This document shows positions 24,851 to 36,350 of a DNA stretch of 64,000 bases, one piece after another. The notes beneath the pieces were generated by a model, which saw nothing but the letters and a program-made list of their open reading frames with translations, searched no databases and was not told where the DNA came from. Made by a program: the position numbers and the translations under genes. Each line of letters begins with the position of its first letter. Position 1 is the first letter of the stretch. Source of the DNA: Protopterus annectens (lineage: Eukaryota > Chordata > Ceratodontiformes > Protopteridae). The stretch is from contig NC_056727.1 of NCBI RefSeq assembly GCF_019279795.1, forward strand, positions 1,212,363,577 through 1,212,427,576. The letters are read 5' to 3'.

Positions 24851-26730
24851 ATTGTGAGTTCTTACCATAAGGGGGTGGCTTAGAACTCCCTGGTTTTGAA
24901 GTGGAGGTAGTCCACTGCTTAGATCTCTGCATTCCCTGTGGCTGCTGTCTGGGGGGGGGGGGGTCTAGTTCCCCGGGGCCTGGGCTGGAGTTGCTTAGTG
25001 GGAGCAGGAAAGGACCACTGGTGGGACAATGCCTGCTGAACCTGGGTGCCTGGACCTGTAAGAAATCCTTAACAGTTTGCATATATTTTGCTTTTTCTTC
25101 CATATTTTTTAAGACCTCTTCTGCCTTAGTGCCAAATAAGCTGTCTTTGTGCAAGCGGGCATCCAACAGTTTAGATTTGACATGGTCTGGCAGGGGCTGT
25201 TCCTTAAGCCATGCATGCCTTCTAATGACAGATCCAGTGACTGCTGCCCTGCAAGAAGCTTCTAGGGCATCAAAACCACAGTGCAAGGTGTGTTTATTTA
25301 CTTGACTTGCAGAATGCATTAATTCTTGTAATTCTTTAGCTTCTGCCCAAGCAGGAAAGGAAGACATTTTTTGTTTGAGGAGTTCCAGGGTATGTTGCTG
25401 AAATTTTAGCATATGAAACTGACAATTTATTGCCCTGATAGCAAGAGTAGCTGAGGTGTATACTTTTTGACCCCATCTGTCTAGTGCTCGGGAATCCCTA
25501 TCTGAAGGGGTGGGATTCTTAGCAGAGGTTGTTGTAATCCCTTTAGGCCCTTGAGAAATTACCTCAGGGTCATCAGTAGGATTTTTAAAAAGAAATTTGT
25601 GCGAGTCAGGGACTCTACAGTACCTGTCTGGTTTTCTGTGTGTAGGAGGGAGGGTGTTAGGAGTCAAGCTGGATTCCAGGAAAACATCCTCCACAACATT
25701 CAGGAGTGGGAGGGTGACCAAGGGTCTGTGCTGTGGAAGATCTAAGAATTCCCTGAGTCTCTTTTTAGACTGAGGGTAGTCTTGACTCTCCCATTGGAAA
25801 TGCTCCCTTAAGGTATGAAGGGATTCCCCAAAGGAAAAATCCTCTGGGGGAGAGGCTGAAGGGATGGAATCCTCTGCATCAAAATCCTCATAAGTAGAGA
25901 GGGGTTGCATGTCTTCATATTCAGATGCATCAGAGTCATCAGACTCTTGTTCAGACAAAACTACAGGGGACAGATCTCTTTTCCTTTTGGAGGGGGTAGC
26001 TTGGCTTCCCCTGATCAGCATGATAAGGTCTTCCACCATTTTAAGCATTTGAGACAGAGGCAAGGAAGCAGGTGCCTGAGATTGGGTCGTTGGCTTCTTG
26101 GGTGTGGGTTCATACCCTGGGCCTAAGAAACTCGGTCATTTTCAAAAGAACGGTAGTCATGAAAGAAGACATTGGTTTGTGTCGAGAATCGGTAGTGCGA
26201 AGGAATTCCTAGGAAGCCGGTGCCTGTTCAGTGGCTCCAGACTCATCCAAGGTAGAGATGACTGCAGGATTCTTAATCGAAGAAGAGTTTTGCGGCATAC
26301 TGGACTCTGAAAGGGTCTCGGTAGCGGCCTGTGTATCCACAGAAGCGGGCATCAGGAGCTGCTAAAGCACCTCACTGAGGACCGGAGAACTGACGACTAG
26401 CTTAACGGAAGCATCGTCAGTAGGTTTGGACCTGTGCGGTCTTGTCTCTGCCTTTATCTTTACGTTTTTTGGGAAGATCTCCTGTCGGATGGCTTACCAA
26501 AGCCATACTGGAATTTGAGAACAGTAAGCAAAAATATCTAGCTACAATTAGGGCCAGACAATAGATAGTTCTGGCATTGAACAAAGCACAGAAGCGACAA
26601 CGGGGGATGTTGTGGTCTGGGCCTAAACAAGTGACACAGTAAGAATGAGTCTCAGTGTGGTATTTGCTTTCCACAGGCGAGACAATTAACTTTTTCTGAC
26701 ATTCGTTAGTGCAAGAAAAAAGGATCCCCA
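24849..26730 (-). pseudogene. DIRS B gag-like region
   Basis: Gag-like protein. A long open part (24849-26063) has an acidic N-terminal half, then RAAVTGSVIRRHAWLKEQ and a C-terminal Pro/Ser/Gln-rich tail. Upstream in sense, near 26580-26720, is the N-terminal zinc finger (HSYCVTCLGPDHNIPRC followed by RFC). Family function is RNA binding and particle formation. The element as a whole is broken; fossil. Confidence 0.82.
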
Positions 26731-26836
26731 ATGGGGTACTTAGCTTTAGAAGACTTCAACTTCAATTCGGTAGAAGAAACTCGGGTAGTGACCGACTGGC
26801 ACTAATGCAAACTGCTTCTGCTTTGGGCTCCATGGC

Positions 26837-26996
26837 AAGAAAGACTGATGTAATGGTGTTCACTGCCTTACTTTATACTACTGATGACCTGACGTCAGTC
26901 ATGAAGCGACAGCAACCGACACAGAAATACTAAGCCTCTGGTATTCGGGCCGGACGAGGGCAACCCTGGCAGGGATAACACAAATGTGACGACTAC
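26837..26996 (-). repeat. DIRS B terminal inverted repeat, right, with TATA and CRE-like sites
   Basis: Inverted partner of 21428-21585 and 5' end in the element's sense. A TATAAA (plus 26872-26877) lies about 12 bases downstream, in sense, of a perfect TGACGTCA palindrome (26890-26897). This would be the family's promoter region; whether it is active is unknown. Confidence 0.75.
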
Positions 26997-27014
26997 AACA
27001 GTGAAACACGAAGA

Positions 27015-28049
27015 TCATCCAAGGTATCAGAAGCAAATAACTAGTGAAGGGAAAGGCAATAAAATGGGAAGATGCTAAGAATTTATTTGGACTGCAGGTT
27101 AGAGATTGCCTTCCCTAACAGGGATTGATATCAGACTATAGGCAAAGAGAAAGAGACAGGAGAATCCTAAGTGAAAGGCCTGCTCTCTTAAGAGTTTTTT
27201 GTTGAATCTAGAGCAGAAGGTGCTGTTAAAAAAGGGATGATTAGTAGAGCATATAAAATATTGCTTAATAACTATAGGAATCAATCAGAGAAGGTTATAA
27301 AAGATTGGGAAGAGAGAGCAGATAAGCAATTCACAAGGAATTAATGGGAGGACGAATGTATGGCTCCCAAGTATGCAACACAGTCTAGAAGTTTTAGAAT
27401 TTTTGTTTGGCAGGGGTTCCATAAATATTTTTATAGCCCAAGCAGAATCCAAAGAATTTTTCCTTGGGTAGATGGCAAATGTTGGAGATATGATGGGGAA
27501 AAAAGAGGAAATTGGGAATATAGGTTTTGGGAGTGTAGTGATTTGGCAAACTTCAAAAATTCCATACAGAGTACTCTTGTCAGAAATATTGGGCGAGCAA
27601 ATACGTGTAACTAAGGAAATTATTTTTTTTAGCAGAGATCCAAGATCTGAATTGCCTAGGCATAGTAAGGCCTTGCTAAGTTTAATTCTGGTGGCTGCCA
27701 GAAAGAAAAAACAATTAGCAGAAAATGGAAATCAAAGTCTAAACCAACTATATTTGAAGTACTGAATATTATGACACAGATAAAATAACTGGAAGTGAGA
27801 TCTTTAGAAAAGGTTAGGAGCATATTACATAGAAAAAATGGAAATTGTGGCAACAATACATGCAGAATAATGTTTTGTGAGATAGTGAGATTTAAGGCAG
27901 GAATTGAGCAATTTATGTAATGTTGGACTGATGATAGTTGTACGAAACCCATGTGATGTATAATTTTTATAACTAGAAACGTTAATATGGTTTGGTTTAC
28001 TTAAATTAAGTTTGCATATGTCATAAGTGGTTATTTAATAAAGGTGTTA
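27015..28049 (+). pseudogene. L1-like ORF2 C-terminus and 3' UTR
   Basis: The C-terminal part of ORF2 is recognisable: a block reading RIFPWVDGKCWRYDGEK followed by RFWECSDL, the L1 cysteine-type region (CW...FW.C), then SELPRHSKALLSLILVAARK near the end of the protein (about 27639-27710). A 3' UTR of about 280 bp follows and ends with a short A run at the right target duplication. Stops and shifts are present. Confidence 0.8.
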
Positions 28050-28067
28050 AAAAGCTTCACAGAATTA
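28050..28067. repeat. Right target-site duplication of the L1-like LINE
   Basis: Second copy of AAAAGCTTCACAGAATTA, identical over 18 bases to 13351-13368. It closes the composite of LINE plus two DIRS elements. Confidence 0.85.
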
Positions 28068-28993
28068 TACTTGAACAGTCAGGTGGACATTATATCCAAT
28101 TTATCTAAACCATTCTACTCATCAATACAGATGGTTTGGAGATGTTACAGCTCTGGTGAAAATATCACTGATGCAATACTAAGATTACAGATATCTTCTG
28201 TACAAATATAGCATTCCACAATTTCAGAAATAGCCATAAACCCACATTTTACAGAAAACAAACACAACGTTAACTTTGCAGTCTGACAAACTTTCATGGC
28301 CATGTTTGGCTATTGATATTCATTAGAAGTATAGGGTTACATCAATGAAATAGTTTGACATTTACTATTAGAATCTTCTGAATACAGTATTTGATAATAT
28401 TTGTACAGTATTTCCACAATCAGTGGAGATGTGCTTAGGTTGTACTTCTAGACAAAAAAAAGGAACAGCTGCATCTTGACTGTGACTGGCAATTCAAAAT
28501 TCTAGACATTTTTTTTTTCGATTTGAGCTCTTCAGCTACTTGTTATGGATGGAGAAATATTAGTTTTAGTTCTGGTGTTATAATGCACAATACATTTATA
28601 ATTTTAGTGCATATTGTACCTGACCTTCCTTATCAAGAGCAATGAATATCCATGTCTATTACAAAATATATCTAATGAAATTTATAGACATGTGGATACT
28701 GATACTAAGAAACAAAGACCATAATGGTAAGTAGCGTGGCTGTGAATCTATATTGGGGAAATTATGAAAGGCAAAATGCAGGCATTGTCTTTATTTCTTT
28801 TGTGAAATACTACAAAAGAACAGTTACAGCTGTTTTTGTACAAAGACTTTCTTACTATAATATGACCTTTCTGAAATGTTGCACTTCTTTTGACAGTGAA
28901 GATGTCAAAGAAACAGTCAACACACAAAGGCTGTAAAAATACTTCTTGGGAAGTAGTATTCAGCTTTCTACAGACTATGACATCTATTGAAAA
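28068..28993. other. Unrecognised AT-rich DNA between LINE and DIRS D
   Basis: No gene or repeat boundary supported. Two short overlapping open frames on opposite strands (28724-28936 and 28748-29023) look like chance. Confidence 0.5.
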
Positions 28994-29051
28994 AGAAGTT
29001 ATATACTCATCATAACGTTCCATCTGAGTTGTTGCTTTTCATTTATCTTCA

Positions 29052-29175
29052 ACCTGTGGGGATTCAAATCAGGTTTGCATCTGACTCTGCCAAACTTTCC
29101 AGCATTGGATCTAAGCTCCAAGCTCTACCCCTACACATAATGCCCCTGTCTCCCTCCTCCCCTCAGATCAAGTTT
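29052..29175. repeat. DIRS D terminal inverted repeat, left
   Basis: Inverted, diverged match to about 34850-34972. Shared blocks include CCAGCATT and CTCCAAGCTC. Confidence 0.8.
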
Positions 29176-29336
29176 GCTGCCGAAAGTAGCACCCTGACCT
29201 AACCAAGGGCCTAACATCTTGGTATTAGTACCTTGAAAGTACTATATGAAAGACAGAGGCTTGCCAAAGTAAGGGCTATGTCTCTTCCACCCAGTGCACC
29301 ACACACCCCACAAAAGACAGGGGGGGGGGGAGGAAG

Positions 29337-29440
29337 GGATGGTTGAAGACAAATGAAAAGCAACAACTCAGATGGAACATTATGGTGAGTACATAACTTC
29401 TTTATCTGAAGTTGTTTTCATTTGATCTTCAACCTGTGGG
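29337..29440. repeat. DIRS D internal complementary region
   Basis: One half complements the left outer edge (28994-29050) and the other half the right outer edge (34965-35002), joined at CATAACTTCTTTATCTGAAG. Confidence 0.85.
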
Positions 29441-29454
29441 ATAGAGTCCCCAGC

Positions 29455-30890
29455 TACCAAAAGACCCTGGGAAGTCCTCATGGAATGATATTCCACAGCA
29501 TGGCAGAGCCAAAGGATGCCCTGCCTCTGGACAGGAGATTCAACTTATAGTGCAAAATAAATGTGTACGAAGATGCCCAAGTAGCCGCAGAGCAAATGTC
29601 ATCCAAGGAAACCCTAGACCAAAAGGCTGCTGAAGTAGCCATAGACCTAGTAGAAAGTGGAGATAAACCTTTGGCTGCATACGCCCGAACTATGCACTAA
29701 GAGATCCAATGAGCAATAGACACCTTAGACACAGGTTTCCCTAAGAAAGGCTTAGAAAAGGAAACAAAAAGTTGATCAGACTTGCAAAAGGACTTTTTTC
29801 CATGCAAATAAAAATGCAATTGCCTACGAATGTCAAGAAAGTGCAGTTTATATTCTCCCTTATTCTGGAAGTTGGGGAAGAAAACAGGGAGACTGATACC
29901 CTAATTAATGTTGGATTCTGAAGCCACTTTGGGGAGACAGGAAGGGTTCATGCATAAGGATACGATTTTTATGGAACACCACATAAGGAGGCTTAACAGA
30001 TCAGGCCTGAATCTCAGAGACCCTTTTAGTTGAGGTAATAGCAACCAGAAAAGCTGTCTTCCAAGACAGAAATTGCAAATCCACTGTAGCTGCAGGTTCA
30101 AAGGGGGAAGAAACCAAGGCTTGTAGAACTAGAGTAAGATCCTGAGATGGCATAGGGACCTTGACTGAGGGCCGAAGTAAAAAGGTACTTTTCAAAAAGG
30201 CTTTACAAAGCTTGGAAGAAGCTAGGGAAGCCAAATTGTCTCCTATATGAAAATCGGGAGATAGCTGTTAGCTGAATTGTAACCATAGAAAAGCTGGCAC
30301 CCTGATGAAAAAAATCTGCCAGAAACTCCAGGATGGTAGGAACTGGAGCAGTGAAAGGATCAAAATCATGTTGAGATGCCCATATCGAAAAATGTTTCCA
30401 CTTACTGGAGTAAACATTTCTAGTGGATTACTTGTGAGTCACTGCCAAAATCTTCTTAACCGGATAAGACACCCCACGAGTCCTGGCTACCACTGGAACT
30501 GGAGCAGCCAAGTGGTGTCAGACTGACTAGATCTGGGTGTGGGATCCCTGAGGGACGCGAGATCAGATCCAGAACTGGATCTAATGCCCAAGAAGGACAC
30601 ACTACATAAAACCACAGAGAGGGAAACCATACTTGAGAGAGGCCAGAAGGGGGCAATGAGGATCACTAAGCTCCCCAGCCATCAAGCTTTCTGAATGAAT
30701 GTCGGGATCAGAGGAAGTGGAAGATAAGCATACAGAAGACTGGATGGCCAAGAATGAACCAGACCATCTCTGGGGGTGTCCCCCGGATGGGGGTTCAGAG
30801 CAAAATACTCGCTGCACTTCACGTTAAAAGGACAGGCAAAGAGAGCACAGCAAGGTCGACCACACTTTAGGAAGATCTGTTCCACTATCG
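29455..30890 (-). pseudogene. DIRS D tyrosine recombinase region
   Basis: Recombinase blocks on the minus strand: SWKTAFLVAITSTKRVSEIQA (30001-30070) and, further on, the region equivalent to the HxxR box of copy A. The recombinase N-terminal block lies around 30300-30480. Broken; fossil. Confidence 0.75.
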
Positions 30891-31008
30891 AAGGATTCAG
30901 AGACCACTAATAAGGCATCAGAATAGGTCGTCTGAGCATGTCCGCCAGAATGTTGGACCTCCCCGGAATGTGCGTTGCCACTAGAAAATGGCCAGTGGAG
31001 ATTGCCCC

Positions 31009-32390
31009 TCACACAATCTCATGGCTTTTCAACAAAGGGGATAAGACCTGGTTTCCCCCAGTTTGTTGATGTACCAGACTACAGACAGGTCTGTCTGGAT
31101 AGCAATCATTCCTAGGGGAAGATGTGCATGAAGAGCTTGTAATGCCAGCAGCACTGCCCTCATCTCCAGAACATTGATATGTAGTTTGGTCTCCAGGGAA
31201 GACCATGCGTCTTGGACTGTCCTTCCCAAGCAATGCCCCCCCCCCACCAGAGTAGGGAGGTATCTGTGGCCACCATGCTCATCAGGGCCAGAAGGAAAAA
31301 GGGATGACCCAGAAGATCCAGGGATTGACGCCACCAGAGAAGCAAATCCCTTCAGGCTTGAGACAAACAGACTGGATGGGATAACAGTAGAGCTAGTAAG
31401 GACCACTGGACCGCTAGGGTCCATTGAAGAACCTTCAAATGCAGATGAGCTGTGGGGATGAGGATGATTATGGATGCCATAGACCTCAATGCCTGAAGAA
31501 CTGATACTGCAGGGGGATATTGGGTCTGAACAATGTATGACACATGATGTCTGAGGGAGTGAAGTGCCTCTGGGGTCAGAAAAACCTGGCTCTGAATGGT
31601 GTCTAATCAAGCCCCAATAAAGTCTAGAATTTGAACTGGTTCAAACAGGGACATGAGATTTATGGTTAAGCCCAACTGATGGGCAGATAGAGAAGGAGAT
31701 CCCTGGCTTGGTAGAGGTGATGCCTGGAGGGGGTGGAGAGGAGCCAATCGTCCACGTAGGGGAAGACCTGGAACCCCTGCAGCTGCAGGTGAGCCACCAC
31801 AACTGCCATCACTTTGGTGAATACCCTGGGGGTGATGGTAAGACCAAAGGGTAGCGCTCTGAATTGGTAATGATTGGCCCCCAGCTGAAAGTAGAGGAAC
31901 CTCCGAGAGTGCCTGTTCATTCTGATGTGATAGTATGCATCCTGGAGGTCCACTGAGCACATCCAGTTGTTTTTCTGCAGGAAGGGCAGAACCGATTAGA
32001 GAGTGACCATCTGGAATTTTGTCTTGGCAACCAACAGGTTTAGGGTTGAAAGATCCAGGATGGGTCTCATGTCCCCAGTCTTCTTTGGCACTAAAAACAA
32101 CCTGGAATAGATGCCTGATCTTGACTGGTCTGGGGGGTGGGTGGGCTGAATGACTCGTTTTTTGAGCATCTTGGAAATTTCCAGTGCTGCTTCCTCCCTG
32201 TGCATGGGTGGAGCGTCCAGGCAGTGTTTGGGTTTGGGTGGGATTGGCATTTGAATGAAGGGGACTGAGTATCCTCTGGATATGATTTAAAACACCCAAT
32301 GATAACCTGTAATCGACTCCCAGGTGGTTGGTTGGATGCAGTGAGAGATGTCCCCCAACTGCCGCCAGAGATGAACAAGCGGGCAACCCT
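31009..32390 (-). pseudogene. DIRS D reverse transcriptase / RNase H region
   Basis: Good RT signatures: RLFLVPKKTGDMRPILDLST (about 32050-32110), SVDLQDAYYHIRMNRHSRRF, then FPYVDDWLL (YxDD catalytic box, near 31740-31770). RNase H traces lie at 31010-31330. Broken; fossil. Confidence 0.88.
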
Positions 32391-32399
32391 TCATGGCTG

Positions 32400-34575
32400 T
32401 TGCATGGGCCTGTCTGGGAATGAATCCCAAGACCCCTGATTCCTCAGACCTCCTCTGTCATGAGGATGGTGTCAGTCATATCCTCCTCTGCCTCTGGGGG
32501 AGGGCAAATCAGGAGCATCATGGGAACAGCCCTGAAACTTTCAAAACCGCATCTTCTTTGCCCCTCACTGATTTTGAAAAAAGGATTGTTGAGGGGTCGA
32601 GAAGCAGATCCTGGTGGCAGACAAGGTCTTCCCGTCTTTCTCAATCTGGACCAATGTGTCTTGTATAGTCTTTCCGAAAAGAGTGGAATCATCATTCAGG
32701 GCATTAGTGAAAGATGCCTTGAAGGGCTCTGAGAATGCACAAAGCCAGAGCCAGGCATAACGCCTGATGGTATCTCTAGCAGTACCTGCAGTAGCATGGG
32801 ACAGGAGCCGCATAGAGGTGTTGGAAACAGAAGTGAAGGTGGCCAAACAGGAGGAGAACACCTTTTGCCCCTCCGCTGGCAGACTCCGTAACCTCCTTGA
32901 CCAGGTCTCTCTGAAGTCTGCATGTGCCATGTGGTTCAGCGCATGTACCACGAACGTGGATTAAGCGTAAATATGCTTTCCAAAATGGTCCATGGCCCAG
33001 GACTCTCGGTCTGCTGGATGGACTGTAGAGCTCTCCTGAGCAAGCTCTTTCTTGGTGGCCACTGCGACCAACATAGCATCAAACAGGGACCCCTTAGACC
33101 AATGTTGCTTGTCTGACGGTGCACTCAAAATCCTATCAGTGTGCTTAGGAATGGGCTCCACCATGTCAAGCTACTTCCATGCCCAACATTTAACTAAATC
33201 CACAAGTGGATCTATGGGAGGGGACACCCAGGAGGTAGAGGGTCCTGTGCCAAATGCCTCCAGAAACACAGACTCATAAGGGTTGGGTTTTTGGACAGAC
33301 CACTCCCCACCCTGGTAAAGGATTTCCATGATGTCTCCAAAGGAGACCTCTTCCTGTGTGACCAAGGGAAACCCCTCCCCTTCCTCTAAGTCAGTGTCTT
33401 CTGTGAGGGACTCTGGCAGGGAGTCCAAGTGCCTCCTTTTACACGTATATTTCCGAGGAAGCTTCTCATGGGGGGGTCTCTGGGGAGGACTCAGAAACTT
33501 CTGGTTGTTCCCGTGGAGAAATTCTCTGGGGCAGATGGGCAACAAGCTGTCCCTGAGGGGGCAGGATGGTAGAATCTGGACCACAAAGAGAGGGAGCTAG
33601 GATGGACTCAGAGGATGATGGTGTCAAGGGTCTCAATGGAACAACGTTGAAAGCAGAAGGAGAACTAATCTCAGAATCTGGGGCTGAGATCAGGTCCATA
33701 ACTCTGTGTCAATGGGGGAACTGGACCCGAGCCTGTAGGAGTTGAGACTCTGAGTGGAAGGGCAGACTTTGAAAGCCTTGAAGCAGACACCACCCCCTCA
33801 CATCTGGCACCAAGGCTATGACTCCGAGAGCCGGACAGCTCCAAGCTAGCTGGAGCCAAACCACTCGGAGCAATGGATGGCACTAGGTACCATCGCGCCG
33901 ACCCCTCGACGCTGAAGGGCCTCAAGACCCAAGGACACCAAAACCGGGGGTTGGATTGGAGAAGGAGTAATGGGCATAAAGACAGATTGCATGTTCCCAG
34001 TCCCAGAGTGGGAGGGGGCAGGCAAGACTTCCATATGGATCTGGGTCCAGATGAATTTCCTTATCATCCTGTCCACCTCGGATTCAGACAGGCTGTGGGT
34101 GGACTAGGAGGAGGAAGCCATGGAAACTGGCCTGGAGTGGCACCAAGGAGAGACCGATAAAGGGGATCAGACCCGGGAAACCTCTGGCTCCGGGGAAAAG
34201 CAGGGTGAGTGGAGACCTGGCTGACAGCTGGGAGAGACTTAGCTGGAGGCTGGGTCGAGGAAGCATGGTCGGGGACCGCTTCCTGGGCCTAGTCCGGTCT
34301 TTGTGTTTGTGCTTCTCCTCATCCCCAGACCTCTTAGCAGGAGGTCGAGTCACAGAGGCTGGAGCAGAGGAAGCAGAAGTGGAAGTTGAAGCATGGGCCA
34401 CCTGTCGATCAATGTGTGGGGGTTGAATCCCACACAGATCGAACAGGATGTGTCCAAGTGGGGAACCTCTAGACAAACCATGCACAGAGTGTAGCCATCA
34501 GAAGGGGGAACCTTCTGGCCACACCCTGTGCATTTCCGAAACCCTGGTTTGGGGGTCTCAGCCATGATGATGGAA

Positions 34576-34600
<25 letters not shown>
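32400..34600 (-). pseudogene. DIRS D gag-like region
   Basis: Gag-like region with FTNALNDDSTLFGKTI (near 32680-32730) and TCKRRHLDSLPE (near 33430). At the N-terminal side (34430-34565) is a clear zinc finger reading KCTGCGQKVPPSDGYTLC, followed by a second C..C and H...C set. Broken; fossil. Confidence 0.82.

Positions 34601-34609
<9 letters not shown>
34578..34609. repeat. (CA)n microsatellite
   Basis: About 16 CA units just upstream (in the element's sense) of the DIRS D gag zinc-finger region. Confidence 0.95.
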
Positions 34610-34612
<3 letters not shown>

Positions 34613-34654
34613 TACTATGTTGGAGAGGGAAAGGAAAGAAAGGGAAAGAGAGGG

Positions 34655-34656
<2 letters not shown>

Positions 34657-34683
<27 letters not shown>
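34657..34683. repeat. Poly-T run in the DIRS D leader
   Basis: 27 T bases on the plus strand, hence an A run in the element's sense, in the leader upstream of gag. Copy E has an 18-base T run at the matching place. Confidence 0.9.
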
Positions 34684-34687
<4 letters not shown>

Positions 34688-34849
34688 GGTTTAGAAGACT
34701 GTCACCTGAGCGCAAGGGCAAGCATAAACTAGAAGAACAAGAACCTAAAAGTAGTCCACAGAAAGTAGAAAAGAGATAGACAAATTTTTGATAAAGTACT
34801 TACCAGGAACCTGGCGCAATGGACCACGATGCTAGCTAGATGCACCACA

Positions 34850-34972
34850 AATGAGATCAGAGGGGAGGAGGGAGAAGGGGAATTATGGGTACGGGAGGAG
34901 CTTGGAGCTCGGATCTAATGCTGGAAAATGCATCCGAGTAGGTTCCGAACCTGATCTGAATTCCCATAAGGT
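34850..34972. repeat. DIRS D terminal inverted repeat, right
   Basis: Inverted, diverged partner of 29052-29175; 5' end in the element's sense. Confidence 0.8.
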
Positions 34973-35082
34973 GAAGATCAAATGAAAACCACAACTTCAG
35001 ATTAACTCATTTCTCACATAGTACAGTTATTATTGACTGTGATCAGGTTAATGAAATTTTTTTTACAGCAATGAATTTCAGG

Positions 35083-35085
<3 letters not shown>

Positions 35086-35165
<80 letters not shown>
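35086..35165. repeat. (AC)n microsatellite
   Basis: About 40 uninterrupted AC units. Pure and long, so probably polymorphic. Confidence 0.98.
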
Positions 35166-35167
<2 letters not shown>

Positions 35168-36286
35168 GCTTGACAATCCAGATCAACAGTTCAGCTGTGT
35201 TCATGTGATAACACTCCATTGTTTTCAAACACTGCTTCCTCTAGAATAACCATTTTTTAACCATGAACATACCTGATAGTTGAATGCGATCAAGTAAAAG
35301 AAATTACGTGTGACATGCTACTATGGTTTACACCCAAAAGCTTTTTTGCTTTGATTTTTAAATACAAGGTGAACTACTAATTAAATTCACTACACAAACC
35401 ATATAAATATACAAGTTATCCTATCACCAAATAAAATGGCACTACTTTAGTGAGGGTTAATTTCAATTATTTTGAATATTTTCCTTATTTAACCACAATC
35501 TGATATAGTTCTATTTTACTCTCTTTCCAACAGCTTTATATTTCTTTTTCATGCTTTTCAAGCTTTTCTTCTCAAGGTGGTTAGTTGTTGACAGTAAGAA
35601 GTGATTGCTCTGATATGGTTCTATCAAAATGGGTTTCCATTTCCAAGAGATAGAACGCATCCTTTTTGTCTCATACAATGAAATCAGACTTCTAGAAATA
35701 AGTCTTCTTTAGATGACAGAAATGTTTACCTTCATGTTTTTCTCCCATTAGCTGAAGTATGATGCATTTTAATTGCTCTCTGGCTGCTCTTCTTCTAGAA
35801 CAGTCTAAAGTTTTTGCATGAAATTCTATTAGACACTTATATGGGATAGGGGAATTAAGTTCCGCCAAATAAAATTTCAGACTCCACACTCAACAAGACT
35901 TCTTAACATAATTGTTACATTTCTGGACAGAGTTAAGATGTTATATTCAGTGACAGAGTTGACTCCAACTGAAGAAATCAGTGCAAGCAATGCACATAAT
36001 GGGCCAGCTAAAATAATGGACCACTGTAAATAAAAGGTAAAAAAAAATCAGCATCAGTGGTCATACTCAAACAATGAAGCAGCTTAATACACCTTTTTAA
36101 AATTTTAGCTGGATGTGTTGTATTTTAGCACACTCACAAACTACAGCAGTCCTGATCATTAACAACTGACAGCAACCATACTGGCAGTATAGCATATGAT
36201 ATGCATAGGAAATCTTGGTTTGGAATTTTTACAACAAAGCTCAGTTTTACATTTAAGCAACACAATAAATCTAATCAATGAAACAT
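35166..36286. other. Unrecognised AT-rich DNA
   Basis: No coding or repeat feature supported between the AC microsatellite and PLE1. Confidence 0.5.
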
Positions 36287-36300
36287 AAATCCAGAGTAAC
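36287..36300. repeat. PLE1 target duplication, left
   Basis: AAATCCAGAGTAAC, identical over 14 bases to 37910-37923. Confidence 0.8.
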
Positions 36301-36350
36301 TCAAAATCAACGGGCATAGGGATAGGTAACGCAACAGAACCTCAAAAAAC

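Larger units (their letters stand above)
21360..27014 (-). mobile_element. DIRS retrotransposon copy B (inside the LINE)
   Basis: A second DIRS element, about 5.65 kb and minus strand, inserted in the same LINE about 270 bp from copy A. It belongs to a different family: its ends match those of copy C (GTACACTTACCATAAA at the left, CAACAGTGAAACACGAAGA at the right). The order is gag, RT/RNase H, recombinase, internal complementary region. The two terminal repeats differ at roughly one base in ten by eye, so it is older than A. No target duplication. Broken, with several breaks. Confidence 0.9.
13369..28049 (+). mobile_element. L1-like LINE split into three pieces by DIRS A and B
   Basis: One 5'-truncated L1-clade LINE, plus strand, in three pieces: 13369-15225, 21090-21359 and 27015-28049 (about 3.2 kb of LINE). 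It starts near the end of the endonuclease domain (ISDH at about 13390-13413), runs through RT, and ends with the C-terminal zinc-knuckle-like region and a 3' UTR of roughly 280 bp. Identical 18-bp target duplications flank the whole composite. The pieces are collinear when the DIRS elements are removed. The LINE landed first and both DIRS copies later. It is a decayed copy with many stops and shifts. Confidence 0.85.
28994..35002 (-). mobile_element. DIRS retrotransposon copy D
   Basis: A DIRS element of about 6.0 kb, minus strand, with the same end type as copy A (AGAAGTTAT at the left, ACTTCAGAT at the right) and the same part order. Its terminal repeats differ from each other much more than those of A do, by eye somewhere near 15-20% with small gaps, so it is an older insertion. 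No target duplication was seen. Broken, with several to many breaks. Confidence 0.9.

Noticed and set aside
35086-35165. Long AC repeat as a CRISPR-like or satellite array
   Set aside because: It is a plain dinucleotide microsatellite without spacers or longer units.
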